Assembly: GCA_900320565.1 (NCBI GenBank)
Contig: ONSR01000002.1
Span: 1 to 60,991, forward strand
Origin: an uncultured Prevotellaceae bacterium
GTDB lineage: Bacteria; Bacteroidota; Bacteroidia; Bacteroidales; Bacteroidaceae
Direction of reading: 5' to 3'
DNA: 60,991 nucleotides
This document shows, one piece after another, positions 44,366 to 53,164 of this stretch. The notes beneath the pieces were generated by a model. The model saw nothing but the letters and a program-made list of their open reading frames with translations. It ran no database searches and had not been told where the DNA came from. Each line of letters opens with the position of its first letter. Position 1 is the stretch's first letter. The position numbers and the translations under genes are program-made.

Positions 44366-44453
44366 TCAACGCATTAGGGGGAGATGTTCAATGCAGCATA
44401 GGGGAATTGCAAATCCCCTATGCTGCATTTTCTAATGCCCCACGCTAAGTTCA
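44366..44453 (+). repeat. Hairpin region with 22-bp spacing (array H)
   Basis: Perfect 16-bp arms AATGCAGCATAGGGGA (44390-44405) and its complement (44414-44429), loop ATTGCAAA, with outer arms GCATTAG/CTAATGC (44371, 44432). Units at 44366, 44388, 44410 and 44432 keep a 22-bp step. It may act as terminator of the EEP operon, but no T-run follows. Confidence 0.75.
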
Positions 44454-44871
44454 CCCAAAAATTAGCCCGAATTTTATCCCCAAACACCTTAAACCTGTCC
44501 ACTTTCGGAACAGCCTGACAAAGTGTGCATTTGTATGTCGCTAAAAGTCAACGCCTTGCAAAAACATCGCTTCTAAGCGTTTTGGGGGTATCTGGAGTAC
44601 CCGACGACCATTTTTCGCGCTTAAAACGGCCGCCGAAGAGAAAATTCTTGACAAAACAAGACACTTAGGCGGCAACATTCCACCAGAAAAACCAGAAGAT
44701 TCAAAATACCCCTCCAATTTCTCAAGGCACTTAAAGTAATCCTTCAACACAAACGACCCTCAATATCCGACACTTTGCATAAACATTCCGTATATGCTAT
44801 TTTTATTGTTAAATTATATTAAAAACTATGTCGCGCGTGCATACACAATCATATTATATATTAAAAAAAGT

Positions 44872-44879
44872 TATTTTTG
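44872..44879 (+). promoter_or_regulatory. -7 element of the 44946 gene
   Basis: TATTTTTG, 66 bp before ATG 44946. It overlaps the TTG that would start a longer frame at 44877, so that start is rejected. Confidence 0.65.
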
Positions 44880-44945
44880 TACGATGAATTCATTCAGAAA
44901 CTAACACAAAATTCAAATATTAACTTTTCCAAAAACAAAACTAAC

Positions 44946-47900
44946 ATGAAACAAAAATTCTACTCAATTCTCCTCACAGCCCTCATGGGACTGTTTGGAA
45001 TGAACGCTTGGGCACAGGACTACGAGATTGCCACAGCGCAAGACCTCGCGGACTTCGCCGCAGCAGTGAATGGCGGCGAGACAGACGCTAATGCCGTACT
45101 GACAGCCGACATCGACATGTCGAGCCTGACAGATTGGACACCTATCGGAATCGACAACAACTGCGGCTACAAAGGCACCTTCGATGGTCGGGGCAAGACC
45201 ATCACCGGATTCCAACTGACATCAAGCACCACCAACAACAGTTATGGTGCCGGATTCTTCGGTCATGTTGTTGATGGGGCTAATATCAAGAACTTCTCTA
45301 TTTACGGCACTATCACCAGCACGGGCCAGCGCATGAGTGTTATTGGTTCTGCACAAGGTAATGTAAACATCAGCGGCATCCACAGTCATCTTAACATCAC
45401 ATGTACACAGACAAGACATGGTGGTATCTTGGGTGCACAAGTTGGCAATGGCACCATCAACATCGACCGCTGCAGCTTCTCTGGCTCGCTGACCACGAAC
45501 AACATCAGCGGCAACTTCGGCGGCATCGTGGGACTCACGTTGAACAACGCCAATGCATACATCAACATCACCAACTGCCTGTTCGACGGAACGATTGACA
45601 TTGGTACAGGTGATAATGCCGGTGGCTTCGTAGGCTACACACGCAGCTGCCAACTCAAGATTGAAAACTGCTTGTCTGTCGGCACAATTACCGCAACAAA
45701 TCCAGGCCAGTTCATTGGTCAGATAAATACTACAAGCAACCAAAAGTATAGCGGGACAAACTACTATCTGGGAGATAATAAAACGCAAGGCGCTGGCACC
45801 GCCACTGAGGCAGGCCCGACACCTGTCAAGGTAACAGCCGAGCAGCTTGCCAGCGGCGAGATTGCCTTCAAACTGAACGGCGACCAAAGCGATATCAACT
45901 GGTTCCAGAAGCTGAAGAACACAGTCTTTATTGCTCAGCAGTATGTCGCAACTGTCAACGGCACACCAAGGGATCCTCAGACCGCCAACGCCACAATGAC
46001 CGAGGATGGCAACGGCACCTATACCTTCTTACTTCCCGACTTTGTGGTCCACACAAACAGCATGGACATACCTGCTGGCGACGTCAAACTCGAGGAAGTT
46101 GAAATCACAGACGAAGGCACATTCAACAAGGCTGGACTGTTCTCCGTTCCCGACGAGAACATCCCCGCTAGCATGGCAGCCCTTAAGCCGTATCTGCAGA
46201 ACATCAACTACACACTCAGTGGCAAGGTTAATGGTGACAAACTCTATGCAACCATTACCGACCTCAGCATAGAAATACCGATGCTCGGGACATATAACAT
46301 CTCAGTTGAAATAGGCGAGGACAACTTCACAGCCGCCGCTCCTACAGGCGAAGCATTCCCCAAACCCTATGGCACAGCCATCGTCTATGGAAACGGTTCC
46401 TTCAACTGCGACATGACACCAAAGGCAGGCACTGATATCGTTTACAGCAACACCAATGCTGCCATCATCGACCCCCACAGCTTCACCGACGGCTTCTGCA
46501 CAATCTGCGGCGCCATTGACGAAACATACATGGCAGCCAACGCCGACGGCTACTTCGAGATTGCCAACGAGAAGCAACTCGTTTGGTTCGCCGCTTACGT
46601 CAATGAAGTCAACGCAGCAGCCAAAGGCACGCTGACGGACAACATCGCACTTACCAAAGCGTGGACGAATCCCATCGGCAATGCCAGCGTTGCTTATACT
46701 GGCAAGTTCGACGGTCAGGGAAAGGCCATCACAGGCTTCGACCAGACAGCCACAACTACCCACAACGGTCTGTTCGGCAACATCAACGGCGCTACTGTAC
46801 AGAACTTCAGCATCAGCGGCAGCCTGACATCCGACAAGAACTACTGCGGCGTCATCGGTCTCTCTAAAGGTTCTTCAAAGATTAAGGGCATTCACAGCTC
46901 CCTGAACCTTGACATCCAGTTCAAAGGCTGGGCAGGCGGTGTCGTTGGCGGTGCTGACGGCTACATCGTCATCGAGGAATGCTCATTCGACGGCACACTG
47001 AACACCCACAACTTCGACGACTCCAAGGGCGGCATCCTGGGCTATGCCAACGGAGCTACCATCAAGAACTGCCTCTTCAGCGGAACAATCGTAGGCGAAG
47101 CTAAGCAGCACTACGGCGGCATCTTGGGCTATGTCAACAATAATGCCTTCGGTGGCGTGCAGAACTGCTTGAGCATCGGCTCTGTCACAACTACGAACAC
47201 CAGCCACAACGGCGTTGCCGCTATCATTGGCAACATGAATACCAGCACAAAGGTCGATGGCATCTTCAACAACTACTGGCTGACAGGTTCTTCCTATGCC
47301 GGCAACAATGGTGCCAAAGCCCCAGATGCAGAGGCTCCCTTCGAAGTAACAGCAGAACAGCTCACCAGCGGTGAGGTAGCCTATAAGCTCGGCGCAGCAT
47401 GGAGCCAGCTCCTCGGCACAGACAACACTCCCGTGCTGGGCACCGATGCTCCCGTCTCCTATGTGGGCGATGCAAGCTATGCCACACTGTATGACACAAC
47501 AACAGGCTACACCCTCAATGGCGACGTCAAGGCCTTCGTTGCAGTCCTCAACACCTCATGGCTCGACCTCAACGAAATAGACAACATCCCCGCAGGCACT
47601 CCCGTCGTACTGAAGGGCAGCTACTACAACAAGCTGGCTGCAGACCTGCCCGCCATCAACGTGGCCAACAACCTGAAGGGCACAGATGCCGACACCGTAG
47701 CCGACGGTACAATGTACATCCTCGCCAATGGCTCTAATGGTGTAGGCTTCTATCAGGCAACAACAGGAAGCACCATCGCAGCAGGCAAGGCATACTACCA
47801 GAGCACAAGCGGCGTAAAGGCATTCTTCTTCGACGGCGACGATGCAACTGGCATCGCTGACCTTAAGGACTCTAAGGACTCTAAGGACCTCATTTATAAT

Positions 47901-47972
47901 CTCGCCGGCCAGCGTTTGGGCAAGATGCAGAAGGGCATCAACATCGTAGGCGGCAAGAAAGTCCTGAGGTAA
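44946..47972 (+). CDS. Giant secreted GLUG / calycin-like protein with T9SS-like tail
   Basis: 1008 residues from ATG 44946; signal peptide ends GMNAWAQ. GLUG region 1 spans ~24-330 (TFDGRGKTITGFQL, GGILGAQ, GGIVGL, GGFVGY). Residues ~345-480 match the calycin-like beta-barrel common in Bacteroidales cargo (NATMTEDGNGTYTFLLPDF to YTLSGKVNGDKLYATITDLS). A CxxC element follows (HSFTDGFCTICG, ~515-527), then GLUG region 2 (~530-815) and a C-terminal domain with NIPAGTPVVLKG. The tail is NLAGQRLGKMQKGINI plus GKKVLR. A short SKDSKD direct repeat precedes the tail. Probably a surface or secreted glycan- or protein-binding adhesin; no catalytic site seen. Confidence 0.88.
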   Translation: MKQKFYSILLTALMGLFGMNAWAQDYEIATAQDLADFAAAVNGGETDANAVLTADIDMSSLTDWTPIGIDNNCGYKGTFDGRGKTITGFQLTSSTTNNSYGAGFFGHVVDGANIKNFSIYGTITSTGQRMSVIGSAQGNVNISGIHSHLNITCTQTRHGGILGAQVGNGTINIDRCSFSGSLTTNNISGNFGGIVGLTLNNANAYINITNCLFDGTIDIGTGDNAGGFVGYTRSCQLKIENCLSVGTITATNPGQFIGQINTTSNQKYSGTNYYLGDNKTQGAGTATEAGPTPVKVTAEQLASGEIAFKLNGDQSDINWFQKLKNTVFIAQQYVATVNGTPRDPQTANATMTEDGNGTYTFLLPDFVVHTNSMDIPAGDVKLEEVEITDEGTFNKAGLFSVPDENIPASMAALKPYLQNINYTLSGKVNGDKLYATITDLSIEIPMLGTYNISVEIGEDNFTAAAPTGEAFPKPYGTAIVYGNGSFNCDMTPKAGTDIVYSNTNAAIIDPHSFTDGFCTICGAIDETYMAANADGYFEIANEKQLVWFAAYVNEVNAAAKGTLTDNIALTKAWTNPIGNASVAYTGKFDGQGKAITGFDQTATTTHNGLFGNINGATVQNFSISGSLTSDKNYCGVIGLSKGSSKIKGIHSSLNLDIQFKGWAGGVVGGADGYIVIEECSFDGTLNTHNFDDSKGGILGYANGATIKNCLFSGTIVGEAKQHYGGILGYVNNNAFGGVQNCLSIGSVTTTNTSHNGVAAIIGNMNTSTKVDGIFNNYWLTGSSYAGNNGAKAPDAEAPFEVTAEQLTSGEVAYKLGAAWSQLLGTDNTPVLGTDAPVSYVGDASYATLYDTTTGYTLNGDVKAFVAVLNTSWLDLNEIDNIPAGTPVVLKGSYYNKLAADLPAINVANNLKGTDADTVADGTMYILANGSNGVGFYQATTGSTIAAGKAYYQSTSGVKAFFFDGDDATGIADLKDSKDSKDLIYNLAGQRLGKMQKGINIVGGKKVLR

Positions 47973-47980
47973 ATCTCTAT

Positions 47981-48013
47981 ACATGTTCGGGCGGGCAATC
48001 CGTCCGAACATGT
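47981..48013 (+). terminator. Hairpin terminator between the GLUG genes
   Basis: ACATGTTCGGGCGG and CCGTCCGAACATGT pair over 14 bp with one G-T wobble, loop GCAAT; TCTCTTT follows. Confidence 0.8.
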
Positions 48014-48058
48014 TCTCTTTAGCATTACTCTTTTATCGACTCATAAACTAAAACTAGC

Positions 48059-51000
48059 ATGAAACGAACAATCTACTCATTGTTCCTAACTGCCCTATTC
48101 GGTATGTTAGGAATGCATGTTTGTGCCCAAGAGCTCTCCACTACGGAGATCGACGGCAAGACCTACTATGAGATTGGCACGGCTGATGACCTTGCCATTC
48201 TCGCACAAATAGTAAACGGCGGCGAATTCGAAGCCAACGCTGTGCTTACTGCTGACATCGACCTCTCTAAGATAATCTCAGATGATGATCCTTGGGTGCC
48301 TATCGGCGACTGGGGAACACATAGCGGAACAAGCAATGCCTGCTACAAAGGTCACTTCAATGGACAAGGACATAAGATTACAGGCTTCAACTCCATTTCA
48401 AGCCAAAACTACTTCGGCATCTTCGGTGTCGTATCAACCGGATGTCTCATTGAGAACTTCGAGATCTATGGCACAATCGTCAATAATGTTAAGACCGCTG
48501 GTGTCGTTGGTTATGCTCGTGACGCAACTCCAACCATTCGCAACATTCATAGCTACCTGAACATCAATAACACATCCGATGGCAACAGATTGGGTGGCAT
48601 CTTAGGAAGCTCTGTGAATGGTACTATTGTCGTTGATAAATGCGTCTATTCTGGAACACTTGATGGCAATGACGCTGGTGGCAATGGCAACTATGGCGGC
48701 ATCGTGGGCTATGTCAACAACAACGCTAATGCACATCTTCGCGTCACCAATTGTAAGTTCGACGGTCAGCTCGTCAACTCCTCCGAGGCTCCTGGCGGCT
48801 GTACCTTCGGCGGTATAGTAGGTTATGTAGGAGGAAACCCTGACGTAACCATCACTAACTGCCTCTCTATAGGCACAGTGCAGTCAGCAGTTACCGGCCA
48901 GTTCTATGGTGCAGTGAAGCATAACACATGCTCCATCGTCAACAGCTTCTATAAGGGCGACAATATCAATGGCTCAGAAAGTACCGTCACTCCCACCACA
49001 CAGGAAGTCACCAAGGTCACTGACGAGCAGCTTGCCAGCGGCGAGGTCTGCTTTATGTTAAATGGCAATCAGGAAGAAATTACCTGGTTCCAGACATTGG
49101 GCACCGATGTCAGCCCCATGCCATTTGGTACAAGCATTGTTTATATGAACGGACGCCAGCATTGTAATGGCGACCCCACTGATGAGACCTTCTTCAGCAA
49201 CGAAGACCAAGGCGGCATCGTAAGAGATGACCACGACTTCGTCGATGGCCTATGCTCTTACTGTTCTACACCCCAAGAAGACTACATGACTGCAAATGCT
49301 GAGGGCTTCTACGAGATTGGCAATGAAAGGCAACTCGTATGGTTTGCTGCAATGGTTAAGGCAGGACATGCCGACCTCAACGCAGTGCTTACTGATGACA
49401 TCGAATTTGCTATGCCTTGGACTACACCTATCGGCATCAGCGATGCGGTAACCTTCTCTGGCATATTTGACGGACAAGGACACACCCTTACTAACTTCAT
49501 GGCAACATGTTCCGGAGAAGGAGGCCTCTTTGGTAATACTAACAAAGCTACCATCAAGAACTTCAACATTGCAGGTGAACTTTCAGTTACAGCAGGAATA
49601 GGTTCTGGTGTCGTTGGCTATCCTTCTAATAGTAACATCTCCGATATCCATTCCTCTTTGGTCATCAGCGTTCCCAACAGCGGAGTGCGCCATGTCGGTG
49701 GTGTAGTAGGTTCAGCTCGTGGTGGCAACACCATTACCCGTTGCTCTTTCAGCGGTTCTATGACAGTGGCTGCAGGCAGTACCGACAATTTTGCCGGTGT
49801 CGTGGCATACATAGGAGGCGACAGCATAGAGTTCTGTGCCAACTATGGTAACATTACATTCTCTGACCAAGGCTGTGCAGCAGGTGGTGTAGCTGGCTAT
49901 CTCAACAATACTACTTCATATGTGAGGAACTGCCTTAACACAGGTCAGGTATATTGTGAAACCAGTGACGAGCCTAAGTACGGCGGTGCAATTATAGGCC
50001 GAATAAAGAATAACTGGTCGAACACTAGAGTAGTGAACAACTACTGGCTCGCTGGCAGCGCCTATGGCCCGGCAAGGAAAGATGACGGTTCTTCTCCTGA
50101 GGCTGCTTCTCCTGAAGGATCAGATAGCTACGAGCTTGCAAGTGGTGAGATTTGTTGGAAGCTGAATAACGAATCATTTATTAATACTGTATGGCGTCAG
50201 ACTCTCGGCGAAGACATCTATCCACAGCTTCAGGGCGACAGAGCTGTTGTCTTCCAGACTTCCAGCGGATATGAATGTCTCACACCCGACGACCCAACAG
50301 CACTCTCTACACTCCTGAACAGCATTATCTATGATGAGACGACATTCCTCGAAGAGACTATTGCATACCAGGTTCTGCTTGACCAATATAAGGAGATTGT
50401 TGATTCATGGGAAGACATGGAGGACTTCGATGAGTTCTGTGCTTCTTATCAGGCTTCATCCGAGTTGAAGGACAGCATCAATGTGTCTGCATCAAATTAT
50501 GAGAAATATATAAGGGCTTGCGAGGCTGCTCTTGAGTACCTGACAGAGAACAAAGTCAAAGGTGAGAAATGTGACTTCCTTAAGGCTTATCTTCAAAATG
50601 AAATTGAGGCAGGCGGCGAGGACTATCCTAATGGCAGTTACGTTTATATCATGGAGAATCGCCAGCTGGACAATGATGGCATAATTGCTGAGATTGCTTT
50701 TGTGAACCAGATGCTGGAGGCTGCCATTGCCGACGACATTGCTCCTGGAAAGGATATTAGTCGCCTGTTCGCTAATGCCAACTTTGCTAATGGCTTCGAA
50801 GGATGGACGAGGGAAACTCAAGGTATTGGCTTCGGTTATAACACCAGCGGACAGATGCCTATCGTTCGTGGACTTGGCAACGGCACATTCAATGTTAGCC
50901 AGACCTTGACTGACATGCCTAACGGTATCTATATGATTACTGCGAATGGCATGTTCCGTTCTGGTGCCGACGTTGCTACCAAGTTCTATGCTGGCCAGCT

Positions 51001-52954
51001 CTACATAAATGGCACAAGCAACTACTTCATGTCGCCAGGCGAAGACTATGTTTCGATAGATGACGCTGAGCCAGGTGTTAACTGCCTTGGTGAAGGTGAG
51101 GATGCTTCATACAATATTGACGATGAGCCTGTAGGCTATGTACCCAATGGAATGGGTGGCTGTGCTGTCGCTTACGGTGCAGGTCGCTATCCATGTTTCT
51201 CTGCAACGGAAGTAACCGACGGTTCTCTGACGATTGGCGTTCGCAGCCTTGGCACTGGTTTAGCAAGCGACTGGATGCCCTTCGGTAACTTGCATGTCAC
51301 TTTCCTTGGCACAGAGGAAGAAGCCAACGCATCACTTACGGATGTACTGAACAACTTCAAGGACCGCGCTCAGACCATCGTGGACTTCGAGTGGACTGAT
51401 GAAGACTCAGAAAACGATGTATCAAAGAATAGGCTTTTCACTGAGTGGCCCAACATATCGGAAGAGTTGAAGGCCCAACTCGCTGAGACAATTTATGCTG
51501 TAGAGGAGGCTAATACCGGCGAGGCAAAGATGGAGCTTATCAATAGCTTCTCTGAACTCTTCACACAAGTACATGCTCAGCGCAGGGCATATATCGCAAT
51601 GTACGATGCTGCATGGAATCTGATTGACCTCGTTGGCGACTTGCTTAGTGCAGAAATGATTTCCGATGAAGAATATGATAAATGGAATACTGAGGTATAT
51701 ATTGCTATGGATCACTTCAGAGATGGTGATGTCACAACCGAGGAAGCCACTGATATTGCTCAGAGGTTGAGGAATCCTGACTTCGACCTGGGACTCCCCA
51801 TCCAGAACGGTATGTTCCAATTGGCTTCGGTTGATGACCTGATAACCTTTGCAAACATTGTCAATAATGGCTATAGTGGAGCAAAGGCTGTCTTGACAGA
51901 GGACATCGACATGACAGAAGGTGAAGCATTCCAAGCTATAGGCACATCAGAAAAGCCTTTCAGTGGCGAGTTCGATGGCCAGAACCACAAGATTACCAAC
52001 TTCGGTCGCTATCAGGTTGCTGATGCCGAGGGTATTCCAAGCATCATCAAAACCGTTCAATTGTCTGGCACTGGACAGGGATTTATTGGCTATGCATCCA
52101 ATGCTACAATCAAGAACTTCAGCATCGATGGCGCCTTCGAATACAAAAGTGGTGCAGGTTATGGTGCAATTGGTTGGGCAGAAGGCAGCACACTCATTAA
52201 CATCCATTCCTCGCTCAAGATTGCATCCGTGGAGAAATCAACTCACATCGGTGGTATCTGCGGCGACATGCGTGCTGGTAGCAAGGCCATTCGTTGCTCT
52301 TTCAGTGGCACGATAACAGACTCCCACGATACACATGACTGTATCGGTGGCATCGGTGGCTACTCCAACGAGAACTGCCTCTATGAGAATTGCGCCAACT
52401 ACGGCACAGTCACATTTAGTGCTACTAACGCTTACGCTGGCGGTATCTGTGGTTATGTCAACAACGATATTTTCGTTGGTGTCTTAAACTGCCTCAATGT
52501 AGGTAAAGTACAGATTTCTAAAGGTACGCCCCAATATGGTGGTGCCTTCGTAGGTCGCCTGCGCGCTCATGCTAACTCCAAGTTCGAGAACAACTACATG
52601 CTTGCAGGCAGTGCTCCCAACACCAGCGGCGATAACAAGATTACAGCTGAGACTGTCAATGAAGAGCAGTTGGCAAGCGGCGAAGTCTGCTACAAGCTGA
52701 ACGGCGACCAGGAGGCAATCAACTGGTACCAGACGCTCCTTGTCGATCCTTATCCTGTCCTCTTCGACACCTCGTTGGTTGTTCTCTACGACCAGACTAA
52801 TGGTTACTACAACGAGAACAGCGAGATTGGCATCAAGAATGTCTATGACGAACAGCCTAAGTTCCAAGGCATCTACAACCTTGCTGGCCAGCGTCTCGAG
52901 AAGATGCAGAAGGGCATCAACATCGTGAACGGCAAGAAGGTCTTGGTTAAGTAA
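48059..52954 (+). CDS. Giant three-GLUG-region secreted protein with T9SS-like tail
   Basis: 1631 residues; signal peptide ends MHVCAQ. Layout: GLUG region 1 (~25-350); CxxC element HDFVDGLCSYCS (~393-404); GLUG region 2 (~410-725); helical segment (~765-900, FLEETIAYQVLLDQYKEIV); a jelly-roll-like module (~905-1085: NGFEGWTRETQ and YMITANGMFRSG, like the domain often following GH or F5/8 modules); a second helical segment (~1090-1240); GLUG region 3 (~1255-1550) nearly identical to the 41450 protein; and tail NLAGQRLEKMQKGINI plus GKKVLVK. It shares the CNG...FFSNED block with the CE6-like protein. Probably a large surface adhesin or scaffold. A terminator follows at 53031. Confidence 0.88.
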   Translation: MKRTIYSLFLTALFGMLGMHVCAQELSTTEIDGKTYYEIGTADDLAILAQIVNGGEFEANAVLTADIDLSKIISDDDPWVPIGDWGTHSGTSNACYKGHFNGQGHKITGFNSISSQNYFGIFGVVSTGCLIENFEIYGTIVNNVKTAGVVGYARDATPTIRNIHSYLNINNTSDGNRLGGILGSSVNGTIVVDKCVYSGTLDGNDAGGNGNYGGIVGYVNNNANAHLRVTNCKFDGQLVNSSEAPGGCTFGGIVGYVGGNPDVTITNCLSIGTVQSAVTGQFYGAVKHNTCSIVNSFYKGDNINGSESTVTPTTQEVTKVTDEQLASGEVCFMLNGNQEEITWFQTLGTDVSPMPFGTSIVYMNGRQHCNGDPTDETFFSNEDQGGIVRDDHDFVDGLCSYCSTPQEDYMTANAEGFYEIGNERQLVWFAAMVKAGHADLNAVLTDDIEFAMPWTTPIGISDAVTFSGIFDGQGHTLTNFMATCSGEGGLFGNTNKATIKNFNIAGELSVTAGIGSGVVGYPSNSNISDIHSSLVISVPNSGVRHVGGVVGSARGGNTITRCSFSGSMTVAAGSTDNFAGVVAYIGGDSIEFCANYGNITFSDQGCAAGGVAGYLNNTTSYVRNCLNTGQVYCETSDEPKYGGAIIGRIKNNWSNTRVVNNYWLAGSAYGPARKDDGSSPEAASPEGSDSYELASGEICWKLNNESFINTVWRQTLGEDIYPQLQGDRAVVFQTSSGYECLTPDDPTALSTLLNSIIYDETTFLEETIAYQVLLDQYKEIVDSWEDMEDFDEFCASYQASSELKDSINVSASNYEKYIRACEAALEYLTENKVKGEKCDFLKAYLQNEIEAGGEDYPNGSYVYIMENRQLDNDGIIAEIAFVNQMLEAAIADDIAPGKDISRLFANANFANGFEGWTRETQGIGFGYNTSGQMPIVRGLGNGTFNVSQTLTDMPNGIYMITANGMFRSGADVATKFYAGQLYINGTSNYFMSPGEDYVSIDDAEPGVNCLGEGEDASYNIDDEPVGYVPNGMGGCAVAYGAGRYPCFSATEVTDGSLTIGVRSLGTGLASDWMPFGNLHVTFLGTEEEANASLTDVLNNFKDRAQTIVDFEWTDEDSENDVSKNRLFTEWPNISEELKAQLAETIYAVEEANTGEAKMELINSFSELFTQVHAQRRAYIAMYDAAWNLIDLVGDLLSAEMISDEEYDKWNTEVYIAMDHFRDGDVTTEEATDIAQRLRNPDFDLGLPIQNGMFQLASVDDLITFANIVNNGYSGAKAVLTEDIDMTEGEAFQAIGTSEKPFSGEFDGQNHKITNFGRYQVADAEGIPSIIKTVQLSGTGQGFIGYASNATIKNFSIDGAFEYKSGAGYGAIGWAEGSTLINIHSSLKIASVEKSTHIGGICGDMRAGSKAIRCSFSGTITDSHDTHDCIGGIGGYSNENCLYENCANYGTVTFSATNAYAGGICGYVNNDIFVGVLNCLNVGKVQISKGTPQYGGAFVGRLRAHANSKFENNYMLAGSAPNTSGDNKITAETVNEEQLASGEVCYKLNGDQEAINWYQTLLVDPYPVLFDTSLVVLYDQTNGYYNENSEIGIKNVYDEQPKFQGIYNLAGQRLEKMQKGINIVNGKKVLVK

Positions 52955-52997
52955 GAGAAATACCTCGAACTCAAGTTTCTCGGTCAACACACGTTGC

Positions 52998-53019
52998 TAT
53001 ACATTATTATAATATATAA
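52998..53019 (+). repeat. AT-rich motif (third copy)
   Basis: Begins TATACATTATTATAATATAT; variant of the block at 11031 and 19339, again between a stop codon and a terminator. Confidence 0.6.
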
Positions 53020-53030
53020 CACGTAAACAA

Positions 53031-53069
53031 GCGAAGGGGCTCAAGTCCGAAAGGACGGAGCCCCTTTGC
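53031..53069 (+). terminator. Rho-independent terminator
   Basis: GCGAAGGGGCTC-AA-GTCC and GGAC-G-GAGCCCCTTTGC pair with small mismatches around GAAA; TTTTGC follows. Confidence 0.85.
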
Positions 53070-53089
53070 TTTTGCTTCTCTTCGTGATA

Positions 53090-53124
53090 ATTCTTCTTTC
53101 TTAATTCTTCATTCTTAATTCTTT
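53090..53124 (+). repeat. 7-bp tandem repeat ATTCTTM x5
   Basis: Units at 53090, 53097 (TTTCTTA), 53104, 53111 and 53118, ending 4 nt before the -7 box of the GH2 gene. Same placement as the array before cysE. Confidence 0.9.
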
Positions 53125-53128
53125 TTCG

Positions 53129-53136
53129 TATCTTTG
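53129..53136 (+). promoter_or_regulatory. -7 element of the first GH2 gene
   Basis: TATCTTTG, 28 bp before ATG 53165; no TTTG upstream because the 7-bp array occupies the site. Confidence 0.7.
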
Positions 53137-53164
53137 CACGCACAACAACATTAAATGTACTATT

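Larger units (their letters stand above)
44314..44945. other. 630-bp intergenic region with hairpins and a possible repeat element
   Basis: Holds array H and a long hairpin (44366-44453), then about 300 bp with several RNA-like stems: GGGTA/TACCC at 44587-44603 and CAAAGTGT (44519-44526) matched by ACACTTTG (44770-44777). A minus-strand frame of 69 codons at 44541-44750 overlaps it but has no start context or known domain. The promoter of the next gene closes the region. Nothing here is a confident gene. Confidence 0.55.

Noticed and set aside
44541..44750. 69-codon minus-strand frame as a gene
   Set aside because: No signal, domain or promoter; it overlaps stem structures and may reflect a repeated non-coding element.
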